DNA of 64,000 nt, from assembly GCA_002281485.1 (NCBI GenBank), contig NCGF01000015.1:1-64000 (forward strand), written 5' to 3'. Below the pieces are notes generated by a model. That model had not been told where the DNA came from. It worked only from the letters and a program-made list of their open reading frames with translations, and did no database searches. The position numbers and the translations under genes were made by a program. Shown here in pieces: positions 17,835 through 29,253 of this stretch; within the stretch, counting starts at the first letter, position 1, and each line of letters opens with the position of its first letter. The DNA comes from Sphingomonas sp. 28-66-16. Lineage in GTDB: Bacteria > Pseudomonadota > Alphaproteobacteria > Sphingomonadales > Sphingomonadaceae.

Positions 17835-18740
17835 ATGCGTCTGCCGGACCTTGAAGCCTGGGCGATCTTCGCCAGCGTCGTCGAGCATCGGTCGTTCAGC
17901 GGCGCCGCCGAGGCGATCGGCCTGTCGAAGGCGACGGTTTCGAAGGCGATCACGCGGCTCGAGGCGCATATCGGCACCAGCCTGTTCAACCGCACCTCGC
18001 GCCGCCTGTCGCTCACCGAGAGCGGCAGGACGCTCGCCGACCACGCCCAGCGGATCCTCGGCGAAGCGCGCGCGGCCGAGGAAGCCGCCCATGATTCGAC
18101 GTCGGCGCTCGCCGGCGTCGTCCGGGTGAGCGCACCGATGAGCTTCGGCCTGCTCCATGTCGCCCCGGCCATCGCCGATTTCATCGCCGCGCATCCGGCG
18201 ATCGAGATCGATCTCAACCTGTCCGACGCGCTGATCGATATCGTCGCCGAAGGCATCGACATCGCGCTCCGGATCGGTGATCTGCCCGACAGCAGCTTGC
18301 GCGCGCGACGGCTGGGGCCGATCCCGACGCATATCGTCGCCGCGCCTGCCTATCTCGCCCGCCATGGCCGGCCGACGCACCCCGCCCAGCTCGGCGAACA
18401 CGCCTGTTTTGCCTATACCAATGCCAGCGGCCCCTGGCGCTTCACGGGTCCGATGGGCGAGGAGGTCGCGGTGCGCCCGTCGGGGCCGTTCCGGTCGAAC
18501 AGCGGCGATGCGATGCTGCCGGCGCTGCGCGCGGGGCTTGGCATCGCCACCCTGCCCGATTTTTTCGTCGGGGCCGATCTCGCAAGCGGTGCGCTCGAGG
18601 CGATCCTGACCGAGTGGCACGGCCCGCCGGTGGCGCTGCATCTGATGACCCCGCCGAGCCCCTTGCGCCCGCGACGCGTGGAAATGCTCGTCAATCACCT
18701 CAGCGTTTCGTTGTCGGCGCCGCGCCACGCGCCGAATTGA
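17835..18740 (+). CDS. LysR-family transcriptional regulator
   Basis: 301 residues. The N-terminal winged helix-turn-helix is typical (EAWAIFASVVEHRSFSGAAE, then GLSKATVSKAITRLEAHIG and LFNRTSRRLSLTESG). The effector-binding domain contains VRVSAPMSFGLLHVAP and GLGIATLPDFFV, like the aldehyde/quinone-responsive subgroup that often sits beside oxidoreductases. It is divergent from the lectin-like gene and close to pirin-wrbA, which could be its targets. The ligand is unknown. Confidence 0.9.
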   Translation: MRLPDLEAWAIFASVVEHRSFSGAAEAIGLSKATVSKAITRLEAHIGTSLFNRTSRRLSLTESGRTLADHAQRILGEARAAEEAAHDSTSALAGVVRVSAPMSFGLLHVAPAIADFIAAHPAIEIDLNLSDALIDIVAEGIDIALRIGDLPDSSLRARRLGPIPTHIVAAPAYLARHGRPTHPAQLGEHACFAYTNASGPWRFTGPMGEEVAVRPSGPFRSNSGDAMLPALRAGLGIATLPDFFVGADLASGALEAILTEWHGPPVALHLMTPPSPLRPRRVEMLVNHLSVSLSAPRHAPN

Positions 18741-18769
18741 TCGCCGCGCCGCCGCGCAATTGCCTCAGG

Positions 18770-18784
18770 GATTCTACGCGACTC
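18770..18784. promoter_or_regulatory. Two GANTC (CcrM) methylation sites in the ctrA promoter region
   Basis: GATTC at 18770-18774 and GACTC at 18780-18784. In Caulobacter a GANTC in the ctrA P1 promoter couples ctrA transcription to replication through CcrM methylation. Confidence 0.5.
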
Positions 18785-18799
18785 GTGGATTGAGGCCGA

Positions 18800-18815
18800 T
18801 TAATCTCAAATTAAC
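18800..18815 (+). promoter_or_regulatory. CtrA box upstream of ctrA (TTAA-N7-TTAAC)
   Basis: TTAA (18800-18803), TCTCAAA, TTAAC (18811-18815): an exact match to the published CtrA consensus TTAA-N7-TTAA, about 97 nt before the ctrA ATG. It implies autoregulation. An additional TTAA half-site is at 18840-18843. Confidence 0.7.
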
Positions 18816-18911
18816 CTTTTACCTTCATCACTGATGAGGTTAATGGATTGTGCGTGAGAGCGCCGGGCAATTGGGGATGTTCGGGGCTGAGAGCAACAGG
18901 GGAACTGCCAG

Positions 18912-19613
18912 ATGCGCGTGCTGCTGATCGAAGACGAGCCGACGACGGCCAAGGCAATCGAACTGATGCTCTCGGCGGAGGGCTTCAACGTCTATACGAC
19001 CGATCTGGGCGAGGAAGGCCTCGATCTGGGCAAGCTCTATGATTACGACATCATCCTGCTCGATTTGAACCTCCCCGACATGCACGGTTATGACGTGCTC
19101 AAGAAATTGCGCGTCGCCCGGGTGCAGACGCCGGTGCTGATCCTTTCGGGCATCAGCGAGATGGACTCGAAGGTCCGCTCGTTCGGATTCGGTGCCGATG
19201 ATTACGTGACCAAGCCCTTCCACCGCGACGAACTCACCGCGCGCATCCATGCCGTCGTGCGCCGCTCGAAGGGACATTCGCAGTCGGTGATCCGCACCGG
19301 CAAGCTCGCCGTCAATCTCGATGCCAAGACCGTCGAAGTCGATGGCGCCCGCGTCCATCTGACCGGCAAGGAATATGCGATGCTCGAGCTGCTGAGCTTG
19401 CGCAAGGGCACCACGCTGACCAAGGAAATGTTCCTCAACCATCTCTACGGCGGGATGGACGAGCCCGAACTCAAGATCATCGACGTCTTCATCTGCAAGC
19501 TGCGCAAGAAGCTCAGCATGGCGTGCGAAGGCGACAATTATATCGAGACGGTGTGGGGCCGCGGCTATGTGCTGCGCGAGCCCGACGAGGTGACCGAAGC
19601 CGCCGTCGCCTGA
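18912..19613 (+). CDS. ctrA: Cell-cycle master response regulator CtrA
   Basis: 233-residue OmpR-type response regulator, nearly identical in pattern to Caulobacter Ctr[21 protein letters not shown], phospho-acceptor D51 in [35 protein letters not shown], and a winged-helix DNA-binding domain with [15 protein letters not shown] and [20 protein letters not shown]. The C-terminus ends AAVA, compatible with the ClpXP-degraded Ala-Ala type tail of CtrA. AGGGG 9 nt upstream. It controls polarity, motility and, in Caulobacter, replication; in sphingomonads mainly motility and development genes. Confidence 0.97.
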   Translation: MRVLLIEDEPTTAKAIELMLSAEGFNVYTTDLGEEGLDLGKLYDYDIILLDLNLPDMHGYDVLKKLRVARVQTPVLILSGISEMDSKVRSFGFGADDYVTKPFHRDELTARIHAVVRRSKGHSQSVIRTGKLAVNLDAKTVEVDGARVHLTGKEYAMLELLSLRKGTTLTKEMFLNHLYGGMDEPELKIIDVFICKLRKKLSMACEGDNYIETVWGRGYVLREPDEVTEAAVA

Positions 19614-19633
19614 GCATCATCATCGAGCGGGGG

Positions 19634-19673
19634 AAAGCCCGCGGTCCCTTCGCCGGGGCCGCGGGCTTTTTTT
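19634..19673 (+). terminator. Intrinsic terminator of ctrA
   Basis: AAAGCCCGCGG (19634-19644) and CCGCGGGCTTT (19659-19669) form an 11-bp stem followed by a T-run to 19673. Confidence 0.9.
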
Positions 19674-19774
19674 GTCCGGCCGGCACGCCGGATGGGCGAT
19701 TCTGCTTGCGGGTGGCGCTGGCGCAAGCAGCGCCATAAGAGGCGTTGAGCGATCCCCCGTGATGAAAGACCGTC

Positions 19775-20881
19775 ATGACCGAAGCGTCCGCACCCGGCGC
19801 CCCTGCCCACGCAACCCCTGCCCCCGCAACCCCTGACCGCCTTGTCCTTCGCGAACCCGACGACTGGCACGTCCATCTGCGCGACGGCGCGATGCTCGCC
19901 GCCGTCGCCGATTACACCGCGCGCCAGTTCGCTCGGGCGATCGTGATGCCCAATCTCGCCCCGCCGGTCACCACCACCGCGCTCGCCCGGTCCTATCGCG
20001 ACCGCATCGTCGCCGCGACCGATCCGGCGCTGGGCTTCACCCCGCTGATGACCGCCTATCTCACTGACGCCAGCGACCCCGGCGACCTCGCCCGGGGCTT
20101 TGCCGACGGCGTGCTCACCGCGTGCAAACTCTATCCCGCGCATGCCACCACCAATTCGAGCCACGGCGTCACCGACGTCGCGCTGATCGATCCGGTGCTG
20201 GCGGCGATGGAACGGATCGGCATGCCGCTGCTCGTCCACGGCGAGGTCACCGACGCGCATGTCGACATCTTCGATCGCGAGGCGGTGTTCATCGATCGGG
20301 TCCTGCGCGGGATCGTCGCGCGTTTTCCCGGGCTCAGGATCGTCTTCGAACATATCACCACCGCCGACGCGGTCGATTTCGTCGCAGCCGAAGGGCCGCA
20401 GATCGCCGCGACGATCACGCCGCACCATCTCGCGATCAACCGCAACGCGATGTTCGCCGGCGGGATCAGGCCGCATCTCTATTGCCTGCCGGTCGCCAAG
20501 CGCGAGACCCACCGGCTGGCGCTACGTCGGGCCGCAACCTCGGGATCGCCCAAATTCTTCCTCGGCACCGACTCGGCGCCGCATGCGATCGAGACCAAGG
20601 AAGCGGCGTGCGGCTGCGCCGGAATCTTCAACGCGCCCTATGCGATCGAAAGCTATGCGCTGACCTTCGAGGAGGAAGGCGCGCTCGACCGGCTCGAAGG
20701 CTTCGCCTCGGTGTTCGGCCCGACTTTTTACGGCCTGCCGCTCAATCCGGGGCGGATCGTGCTCGAGCGCGCGGCGGCGACCGTTCCCGATCGAATCCCC
20801 GGCCCCGGCACGACGATCATCCCCTTCCATGCCGGCGAGACGCTGCCCTGGCGCTTCTCGGGCAAGATCGCCCAGGGTTGA
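19775..20881 (+). CDS. pyrC: Dihydroorotase (class II)
   Basis: 368 residues, third step of pyrimidine synthesis: cyclises carbamoyl aspartate to dihydroorotate. Zinc ligands HVHLRDG, the carboxylated Lys in LTACKLYPAHAT, His in LLVHGEV and FEHITT, and Asp in LGTDSAPH. It is homologous to the E. coli PyrC type. Before the family start (LREPDDWHVHLRDG) lies an Ala/Pro/Thr-rich 22-residue extension, so the start might be misplaced, but no other start is obvious. No strong ribosome-binding site is seen. Confidence 0.94.
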   Translation: MTEASAPGAPAHATPAPATPDRLVLREPDDWHVHLRDGAMLAAVADYTARQFARAIVMPNLAPPVTTTALARSYRDRIVAATDPALGFTPLMTAYLTDASDPGDLARGFADGVLTACKLYPAHATTNSSHGVTDVALIDPVLAAMERIGMPLLVHGEVTDAHVDIFDREAVFIDRVLRGIVARFPGLRIVFEHITTADAVDFVAAEGPQIAATITPHHLAINRNAMFAGGIRPHLYCLPVAKRETHRLALRRAATSGSPKFFLGTDSAPHAIETKEAACGCAGIFNAPYAIESYALTFEEEGALDRLEGFASVFGPTFYGLPLNPGRIVLERAAATVPDRIPGPGTTIIPFHAGETLPWRFSGKIAQG

Positions 20882-20951
20882 CGCCTGGCGGGGCGCCCCT
20901 GGCGGGCCCGCCGCCGTCACATCGCTTGATCCGCCCGCGTGCGCTCGGTAG

Positions 20952-23033
<2,082 letters not shown>

Positions 23034-23183
23034 TGCCTTTTTGCAACGCAACATGAACCGATTGTGTCCGACGCTGGCGCAGCCTCGCTCTGTCATCGAA
23101 GAGAAATAATTCCGCTGCATGGGGCTCGGGACGGTGCATTTCACCGCGCTTTTTTAGCGACTCTTCGTCTCAAGGGGAAAACA

Positions 23184-26100
23184 ATGCGTAATCAGCTTTT
23201 TATGGGCGTGGCGATGGCTGCGCTGATGGTTCCTGCCGCGGCCAGCGCGCAGGAAACGACATCGATCATTCGCGGTCAGGTCACTTCGAATGGCGCGCCC
23301 GTCGGCGGCGCGACCCTGACGATCACGCACGTTCCCTCGGGCACCGTTTCGCGGACCACCACCGACTCGTCGGGCGGTTTCAGCGCCTCGGGCCTGCGCA
23401 CGGGCGGCCCTTACACGGTCGACGTCGCCAGCAGCCAGGGCGACACCCAGATCACCGGCATCTACGCCGTCGTCGGCCAGCCCTATGATCTGCCGATCGA
23501 CGTCTCCGCCGCGACCGGCGCCGACATCGTCGTCACCGCCTCGTCGATCAAGGGCGCCGGTGCCGCGTCGGACGGCCCTCAGACCGTTCTCGACGCGACC
23601 GACATCGCCAAGGTCGCCTCGGTCAACCGCGACATTCGCGACATCGAGCGCCGCAGCCCCTTCGCCAGCATCGATCTCACCAACAGCCGCGCGGTGTCGT
23701 TCGCCGGCACCAACCCGCGCTTCAACCGCTTCACGATCAACGGCGCGCAGGTCGGCGATACCTTCGGTCTCAACCCCGATGCCAGCCCGACCCGCCGCGG
23801 CCCCGTCCCCTTCGACGCGATCGCGCAGGTCTCCGTCTCGATCGCACCGTATGACATCCGCCAGACCAATTTCCAGGGCGGCGTCATCGACACCACGCTG
23901 TTGTCGGGTACCAACGAATATCACGTCAACGGCTTCTATTCGCAGAGCACCGATGGTCTTCAGGGCGACAACATCCAGGGCCTGAAGATCAACCTGCCCA
24001 AGTACAAGAGCGAAACCTATGGCGCGACCGTTTCGGGTCCGATCATCAAGGACAAGCTGTTCATCGCCGGCTCGTACGAGCGCAACACCGATCCCCGGCC
24101 GCTGACGCCCGGTGCCGTCAACCAGGTCTTCAACCTGACCGACGCGCAGGTCGCCCAGATTCAGAACATCGCCAAGACCGTCTACAATTACGACACCGGC
24201 GGCATCCTTCCGGTCACCAACAATCTCGACGAGAAATTCTTGGTCAAGGTCGACTGGAACATCACCGAGGGCCAGCGCTTCTCGCTGTCGTACATCAATT
24301 CCTATGATGCGCAGGACAATCCGCAGAATTCGAGCACCTCGACCACCTCGCCCTCGATCGGCCTCGCGTCGAACGCCTACAAGCTCACCGAATTGCTGCG
24401 CACCGGCATCGTCCAGTTGAACTCGGATTGGTCGGATCGCTTCTCGACCGAAGCGCGCTTCAGCTACAAGGCCTATACGCGCGGCCAGGACCCCGAGCTC
24501 GGCCGCGGTTTCGCCCAGTTCATCGTCTGCACCGCGCCGACCAGCGTCAACAGCGGAAGCGATCGCACCACCTCGTGCGGTACCGGCAATCCGACGGTGG
24601 CGTTCGGCCCCGATATCAGCCGCCAGACCAACGCGCTGTTCACCGACACCTATGACGGCTCGTTCCTCGCGCGCTTCAAGGCCGGCCAGCACGACTTCAA
24701 GGCGCTGTTCCAATATGTCGAGAACCGCACGACCAACGCGTTCCTGCAGCGCAGCGCCGGCGCCTATTATTTCGACTCGATCGCCGATCTGCAGAACCGC
24801 ACGGCGAGCCAGTTCGATTATGCCAACGCCCTGACGCTCAACCCCGACGATACGACCGCGAGCTTCAAATACGGCACCTGGTCGATCGGTCTGCAAGACG
24901 ATTGGCAGATCATGCCCAACCTGCGCCTCACCTATGGCGCCCGCTATGATCTTTATGCCTCGTCGAGCGCGGTCGGCCTCAACACCGATTTCGTCAATCG
25001 CTATGGCTTTGCGAACACCAACACGTTCAACGGCCTCGATGCGTTCCAGCCGCGCCTCAGCTTCGACTACAAGCCGTTTTCGCGGCTCACGCTGCGCGGT
25101 GGTGTCGGCGTCTTCTCGGGCGGCACGCCGGACATCTACTTCTCGAATTCCTACTCGAACACCGGCGCCAACCAGAACCGCATCCAGACGGTGACCCGGG
25201 CGACCCCGGTCGGCGGCAATGTCGCCACCTGCACCGCGCCCTACACCGGCGCGAACGCCGCCGTCTGCACGGCCGCGCTCAACAACGTTCAGGGTACGGT
25301 TGGCTCCATCTCGCCGATCGTGAACAATTATCTGACAGCCAACATCGGCTCGCTGGCAACCGCCGGCACTGCCTCGGTAGCGCCCGATTTCCGCCTGCCG
25401 TCGCAGACCCGCGCCACGCTGTCGGCCGATTACAACATCTGGGGCATCAACTTCGGCGCCGATTATGTGTTCTCGAAGGTCAACAACGGCGTCACGTTCA
25501 CCGATCTGCGCTCGCGCATCATCGGCACGCTGCCCGATGGCCGCCCGCGCTACAATTTCGTGCCGACCCCGGGCGTCGTCGGTCAGACCGTCGATACCAA
25601 CACCGACATCCAGATCGGCAACACCGGTCAGGGCCGCAGCCACATCTTCGTCGTCCGCTTCGACAAGGAATTCAAGAAGCTCGGCGTCTCGCTCGGCGGC
25701 AGCTACACCTGGCAGAGCGTTAAGGACGTTTCCAACGCGACCTCGTCGGTGGCCTCCTCGCTCTACAACGCCCAGGCGGTGATCGATCCGAACAACGCCG
25801 CTTACGGGATCAGCAGCGACGAGATCAAATGGCAGTTCAAGTACAGCCTCGGCTATGATCATGCCTGGTTCGGCGATTATCGCACGATCATCCAGCTGTT
25901 CGGCGAAACCCGTGCAGGGCGCCATTACAGCTTCACCGCGCAGGATACGACCTCGGGCCGCTCGGCAGTGTTCGGCACCACCGGGAACAACAACCGTTAC
26001 CTGCTCTATGTCCCGACCGGCACCACCGATCCGATCGTCAGCTATGACTCGCCCGCAACCCAGACCGCGCTCGAAACGCTGATCAACAACACCGCGCTGA

Positions 26101-26492
26101 AGAACTATCGCGGCGCGATCGCCGCGAAGAACATCGCTCGCTCGCGGGCCAACACCCGGATCGATCTCCACCTCGAGCAGGAAATCCCCACCTTCATCGG
26201 CAAGTCGCGCATCAGCGTCTACGCCGATATCGAAAACCTGCCCAACCTGCTCAACAAGAACTGGGGCGGCGTGAGCCAGTTCGGCTTCCCGGGCACTGCC
26301 GACGTCGTTCGCGTCCAGTGCCTGAGCACGCCGGTCGCCACCGGCACCGCGCCGGCGGCGGCGGTGATCAACACCAGCCCGACCCAGCCCTGCGCGCAGT
26401 ATCGCTACTCGGCTTACGTTGCCCCCGCCGAGCGTCTGACGACCGATATCTCGCTCTATCTGATCCGGCTGGGCGTGCGCGTGAAGTTCTGA
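23184..26492 (+). CDS. Oar-like TonB-dependent outer-membrane receptor
   Basis: 1102 residues. Signal peptide MRNQLFMGVAMAALMVPAAASAQ. A carboxypeptidase-regulatory-like (CarboxypepD_reg) module (SIIRGQVTSNGAPVGGATLT) is followed by a plug and a long beta-barrel ending in RLGVRVKF with terminal Phe, typical of outer-membrane insertion. The N-terminal Oar-type architecture fits large TonB-dependent transporters of sphingomonads that take up glycans or peptides; the substrate is unknown. AAGGGGA precedes the ATG with proper spacing. A strong terminator follows. Confidence 0.9.
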   Translation: MRNQLFMGVAMAALMVPAAASAQETTSIIRGQVTSNGAPVGGATLTITHVPSGTVSRTTTDSSGGFSASGLRTGGPYTVDVASSQGDTQITGIYAVVGQPYDLPIDVSAATGADIVVTASSIKGAGAASDGPQTVLDATDIAKVASVNRDIRDIERRSPFASIDLTNSRAVSFAGTNPRFNRFTINGAQVGDTFGLNPDASPTRRGPVPFDAIAQVSVSIAPYDIRQTNFQGGVIDTTLLSGTNEYHVNGFYSQSTDGLQGDNIQGLKINLPKYKSETYGATVSGPIIKDKLFIAGSYERNTDPRPLTPGAVNQVFNLTDAQVAQIQNIAKTVYNYDTGGILPVTNNLDEKFLVKVDWNITEGQRFSLSYINSYDAQDNPQNSSTSTTSPSIGLASNAYKLTELLRTGIVQLNSDWSDRFSTEARFSYKAYTRGQDPELGRGFAQFIVCTAPTSVNSGSDRTTSCGTGNPTVAFGPDISRQTNALFTDTYDGSFLARFKAGQHDFKALFQYVENRTTNAFLQRSAGAYYFDSIADLQNRTASQFDYANALTLNPDDTTASFKYGTWSIGLQDDWQIMPNLRLTYGARYDLYASSSAVGLNTDFVNRYGFANTNTFNGLDAFQPRLSFDYKPFSRLTLRGGVGVFSGGTPDIYFSNSYSNTGANQNRIQTVTRATPVGGNVATCTAPYTGANAAVCTAALNNVQGTVGSISPIVNNYLTANIGSLATAGTASVAPDFRLPSQTRATLSADYNIWGINFGADYVFSKVNNGVTFTDLRSRIIGTLPDGRPRYNFVPTPGVVGQTVDTNTDIQIGNTGQGRSHIFVVRFDKEFKKLGVSLGGSYTWQSVKDVSNATSSVASSLYNAQAVIDPNNAAYGISSDEIKWQFKYSLGYDHAWFGDYRTIIQLFGETRAGRHYSFTAQDTTSGRSAVFGTTGNNNRYLLYVPTGTTDPIVSYDSPATQTALETLINNTALKNYRGAIAAKNIARSRANTRIDLHLEQEIPTFIGKSRISVYADIENLPNLLNKNWGGVSQFGFPGTADVVRVQCLSTPVATGTAPAAAVINTSPTQPCAQYRYSAYVAPAERLTTDISLYLIRLGVRVKF

Positions 26493-26516
26493 CCGCTCGA
26501 CCACCGTTGACGAACG

Positions 26517-26553
26517 AGCCGCCGTCCCCGCAAGGGGGCGGCGGTTTGCTTTT
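26517..26553 (+). terminator. Intrinsic terminator of the TonB receptor gene
   Basis: AGCCGCCGTCCCC (26517-26529), a short GCAA loop and GGGGGCGGCGGT, followed by TTGCTTTT. Stem with one bulge. Confidence 0.7.
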
Positions 26554-26570
26554 GGCGCGGCGGCGACGCC

Positions 26571-26608
26571 AAAAAATGGGGCCTCGCCAATCGAACCGGC
26601 GGGGCCCC
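26571..26608 (-). terminator. Intrinsic terminator of the HD-domain gene
   Basis: On the minus strand GGGGCCCCGCC (26608-26598) pairs with GGCGAGGCCCC (26588-26578), followed by ATTTTTT (26577-26571). Confidence 0.8.
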
Positions 26609-26649
26609 TTGTCGTCGCGGCATTTTGTCTTCGGGCGATCGGCGGCCGA

Positions 26650-27252
26650 TCAGGCCGGCTCGGCGACCTTTGCGTAGAGGCTGTTGATCGGCCGCGCCAT
26701 CACCCGCGCGACCATCGGCTCGAAGAAGCTCAGCGGCGCGCTTTCATAGCTCGGGTCGAATGCTGCCTGATCATATTTCTCGCAGAATTCGGCGCAGGCC
26801 TCGAAATGCGGGTGGCCGCGGTAATTTTCGCGCAGGTCGCGGTCCATGCCGAGATAGTGGAAATAATAATAGCCCTGGAACACGCCGTGATTGTTGGCGA
26901 TCCAGTGGAGTTCCTCGCTCACGAACGGGCGCAGCATCGCTGCCGCGATCTCGGGATGGTTGAAGCTGCCGAGCGTGTCGCCGATGTCGTGGAGCAGGGC
27001 GGTGACGACATAGGCCTCGTCGCGCCCGTCGCGGTGGGCGCGGGTCGCGGTCTGCAGCGAATGTTCGAGCCGATCGACCGGAAAGCCGCCATAATCGCCG
27101 TCGAGCAGCTTCAAATGGGTCAGCACGCGCGCGGGCAGGTCCTTCGCGAAGGCGCGGAAATGGGTGCTGATCGTCATCCAGTCCTCGCGCGTGCCCTCGG
27201 TCATCGCGGTGAAGCTGGCGCGGTCGTGCGTCAGGTCGATTGCGTCGGTCAT
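26650..27252 (-). CDS. HD-domain protein (predicted phosphohydrolase / PhnZ-like oxygenase family)
   Basis: 200 residues. HD metal site ALLHDIGDTLGSFNHPEIAA plus an upstream His in VDRLEHSLQTATRAHRDGRD and downstream NHGVFQGYYYFHYLG. This resembles the predicted HD phosphohydrolase group that also contains the mixed-valent di-iron oxygenase PhnZ, so both hydrolase and oxygenase chemistry are possible. AAGGAGAG upstream supports the start at 27252. It is a lone gene with its own terminator, divergent from the sensor kinase. Confidence 0.8.
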   Translation of the reverse strand: MTDAIDLTHDRASFTAMTEGTREDWMTISTHFRAFAKDLPARVLTHLKLLDGDYGGFPVDRLEHSLQTATRAHRDGRDEAYVVTALLHDIGDTLGSFNHPEIAAAMLRPFVSEELHWIANNHGVFQGYYYFHYLGMDRDLRENYRGHPHFEACAEFCEKYDQAAFDPSYESAPLSFFEPMVARVMARPINSLYAKVAEPA

Positions 27253-27320
27253 GGCCTCTCTCCTTGTCGGCGACAGCATACGCCCCTTCCGGCGCGCTTG
27301 TCAGCCGGTATAAGGGGGCG

Positions 27321-27353
27321 ATGCCCGCCGCGCGCCTGCCCCGTCCGCAATGA
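27321..27353 (+). CDS. Possible 10-codon upstream ORF coupled to the sensor kinase gene
   Basis: ATG CCC GCC GCG CGC ... CAA TGA. The stop overlaps the kinase ATG as ATGA (27350-27353). AAGGGGG lies just before its ATG, while the kinase ATG has no ribosome-binding site of its own. Confidence 0.3.
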   Translation: MPAARLPRPQ

Positions 27354-28456
27354 CCGATCCGGCCAAGCCCGGCGTCTTCGTGCGCCCGTTCTTCGAACAG
27401 AAGAACCGCGCCTTCTGGCTGCTCCAGGCAGCGGGGTGGAGCGGCTATCTGGTGCTGCGCTCGGTGTCGAGCATCTCGAACGGGCTGTCGCTCGCGGTGA
27501 TCATCGCGGTCGTGATCGAATCGATCATCGGCTATTGCATCACGCTGCTGCTTTCGACGCTCTACGGCTATTATCGCAGCCTGCCGCGCGTCAGCCTGGT
27601 GCTGCTCACCGTCTTCACGCTGGCGATCGCGACCGCGCTCTATGCGGTGCTCGACGCCTTTTCCTTCTCGTTCATCAAGCTCGAAAGCCCGGGGATCAAC
27701 ATCAAGCTCGTGCTCGGCACGATCTTCCTCAATTTCACCGTGCTCGCAGGCTGGACCGCGCTCTATTTCGGGATCAACTTCTATCTGATCGTCGAGGAGC
27801 AGATCGATCAGCTCGAACGGCTCGGCAGCCAGGCTTCGTCGGCGCAGCTGGCGATGCTGCGCTATCAGCTCAACCCGCATTTCCTGTTCAACACGCTCAA
27901 TTCGATCTCGACGCTCGTCCTGCTCAAGCAGACCGAGCGCGCCAACGCGATGCTCAGCCGGCTGTCGTCGTTCCTGCGCTACACGCTCGCCAACGAGCCG
28001 ACCGCGCACGTCACGATCGCGCAGGAGGTAGAGACGCTCAAACTCTATCTCGAGATCGAGAAGATGCGCTTCGAGGACCGGCTGCGGCCGAGCTTCTCGA
28101 TCGATCCGCGCGCCGCCAAGGCGCGGCTGCCCTCGCTGCTGCTCCAGCCCCTGGTCGAGAATGCGATCAAATATGCGGTCACCCCGCGCGAGGACGGCGC
28201 CGAGATCAACGTGCTCGCACGGCTGAACGGCGATCGGGTGCAGATCAGCGTATCCGATACCGGGCCGGGGTTGAACGAAATGAAATCGCGGCCAAGCCTT
28301 TCAACCGGGGTCGGGCTTGCCAATATCAGGGACAGGCTGGTGCAGGCATATGGGCCAGACCATAAATTCGAGACGCGATCGAATCCCGGGGGCGGATTCA
28401 GGGTGGAGATCGACATTCCGTTCCAGCTCGAGGAACCGACGAAAGAGGCCGCATGA
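27350..28456 (+). CDS. LytS/YehU-family membrane sensor histidine kinase
   Basis: 368 residues. Four predicted membrane helices lie between about 20 and 150. The His_kinase (LytS) phospho-acceptor region is QLNPHFLFNTLNSI. The ATPase domain has LLLQPLVENAIKYAV (N box), SDTGPGLNE (G1) and STGVGLANIRDRL (G2). Overlaps the response regulator by ATGA. The signal is unknown. Confidence 0.92.
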   Translation: MTDPAKPGVFVRPFFEQKNRAFWLLQAAGWSGYLVLRSVSSISNGLSLAVIIAVVIESIIGYCITLLLSTLYGYYRSLPRVSLVLLTVFTLAIATALYAVLDAFSFSFIKLESPGINIKLVLGTIFLNFTVLAGWTALYFGINFYLIVEEQIDQLERLGSQASSAQLAMLRYQLNPHFLFNTLNSISTLVLLKQTERANAMLSRLSSFLRYTLANEPTAHVTIAQEVETLKLYLEIEKMRFEDRLRPSFSIDPRAAKARLPSLLLQPLVENAIKYAVTPREDGAEINVLARLNGDRVQISVSDTGPGLNEMKSRPSLSTGVGLANIRDRLVQAYGPDHKFETRSNPGGGFRVEIDIPFQLEEPTKEAA

Positions 28457-29253
28457 CGATCCGCACGATATTGGTCGATGACGAACCGCTCGCGATCCAG
28501 GGCTTGCAGCTCCGGCTCGCGCCTTATGACGATGTCGAAATCGTCGATACCTGCATCAATGGCCGCGAGGCGATCCGCAGCATCAAGACCCACAAGCCCG
28601 ATCTGGTCTTCCTCGACATCCAGATGCCCGGGTTCGACGGGTTCTCGGTCGTGCAGGGGCTGATGGAGGTCGAACCGCCGCTGTTCGTCTTCGTCACCGC
28701 CTATTCGGATCACGCGATCCGCGCGTTCGAGGCGCAGGCGATGGATTATCTGATGAAGCCCGTCGAGGAAGGCCGGCTCGCCGACACGCTCGATCGCGTC
28801 CGCCAGCGCCTCACCGAAAAGCGCGGCGCCGAGGAGGTCGACCGGCTCAAGGAAGTGCTCGCCGAGGTCGCGCCCGATTCGGTGGAGAATCTCGCCGAGA
28901 GCAATGACGCGCCCTCGTCGAACCGCTTCGAAAAGCTGATCAACATCAAGGATCGCGGCCAGATCTTCCGCGTCGACGTCGACACGATCGAGCGCATCGA
29001 CGCCGCCGGCGACTATATGTGCATCTATACCGGCGACAACACGCTGATCCTGCGCGAGACGATGAAGGACCTCGAAAAGCGCCTCGATCCGCGCCGTTTC
29101 CAGCGCGTCCACCGCTCGACGATCGTCAACCTCGATCTCGTCAAGGAAGTGAAGCCGCACACCAACGGCGAATGCTTCCTGGTGCTGCAATCGAACGCGC
29201 AGGTGAAGGTCAGTCGCAGTTACCGCGACGTGGTGGCGCGCTTCGTGCACTGA
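28453..29253 (+). CDS. LytTR-family response regulator
   Basis: 266 residues. Receiver domain with acidic pair VDDEP, phospho-acceptor D55 in LVFLDIQMPGFDG, and YLMKPVEEGRL. A linker (about 125-160) is followed by a LytTR DNA-binding domain with FRVDVDTIERIDAAGDY, FQRVHRSTIVNLDLVKEV and KVSRSYRDVV. Cotranscribed with the LytS-type kinase upstream, forming one two-component system. Targets are unknown. Confidence 0.94.
   Translation: MTIRTILVDDEPLAIQGLQLRLAPYDDVEIVDTCINGREAIRSIKTHKPDLVFLDIQMPGFDGFSVVQGLMEVEPPLFVFVTAYSDHAIRAFEAQAMDYLMKPVEEGRLADTLDRVRQRLTEKRGAEEVDRLKEVLAEVAPDSVENLAESNDAPSSNRFEKLINIKDRGQIFRVDVDTIERIDAAGDYMCIYTGDNTLILRETMKDLEKRLDPRRFQRVHRSTIVNLDLVKEVKPHTNGECFLVLQSNAQVKVSRSYRDVVARFVH

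Noticed and set aside
23154-26504. 1116-codon open frame antisense to the TonB receptor gene
   Set aside because: GC-rich codon bias leaves the opposite strand open. The translation is Arg/Gly/Asp/Val-rich without any domain, while the plus strand has signal peptide, plug and barrel.
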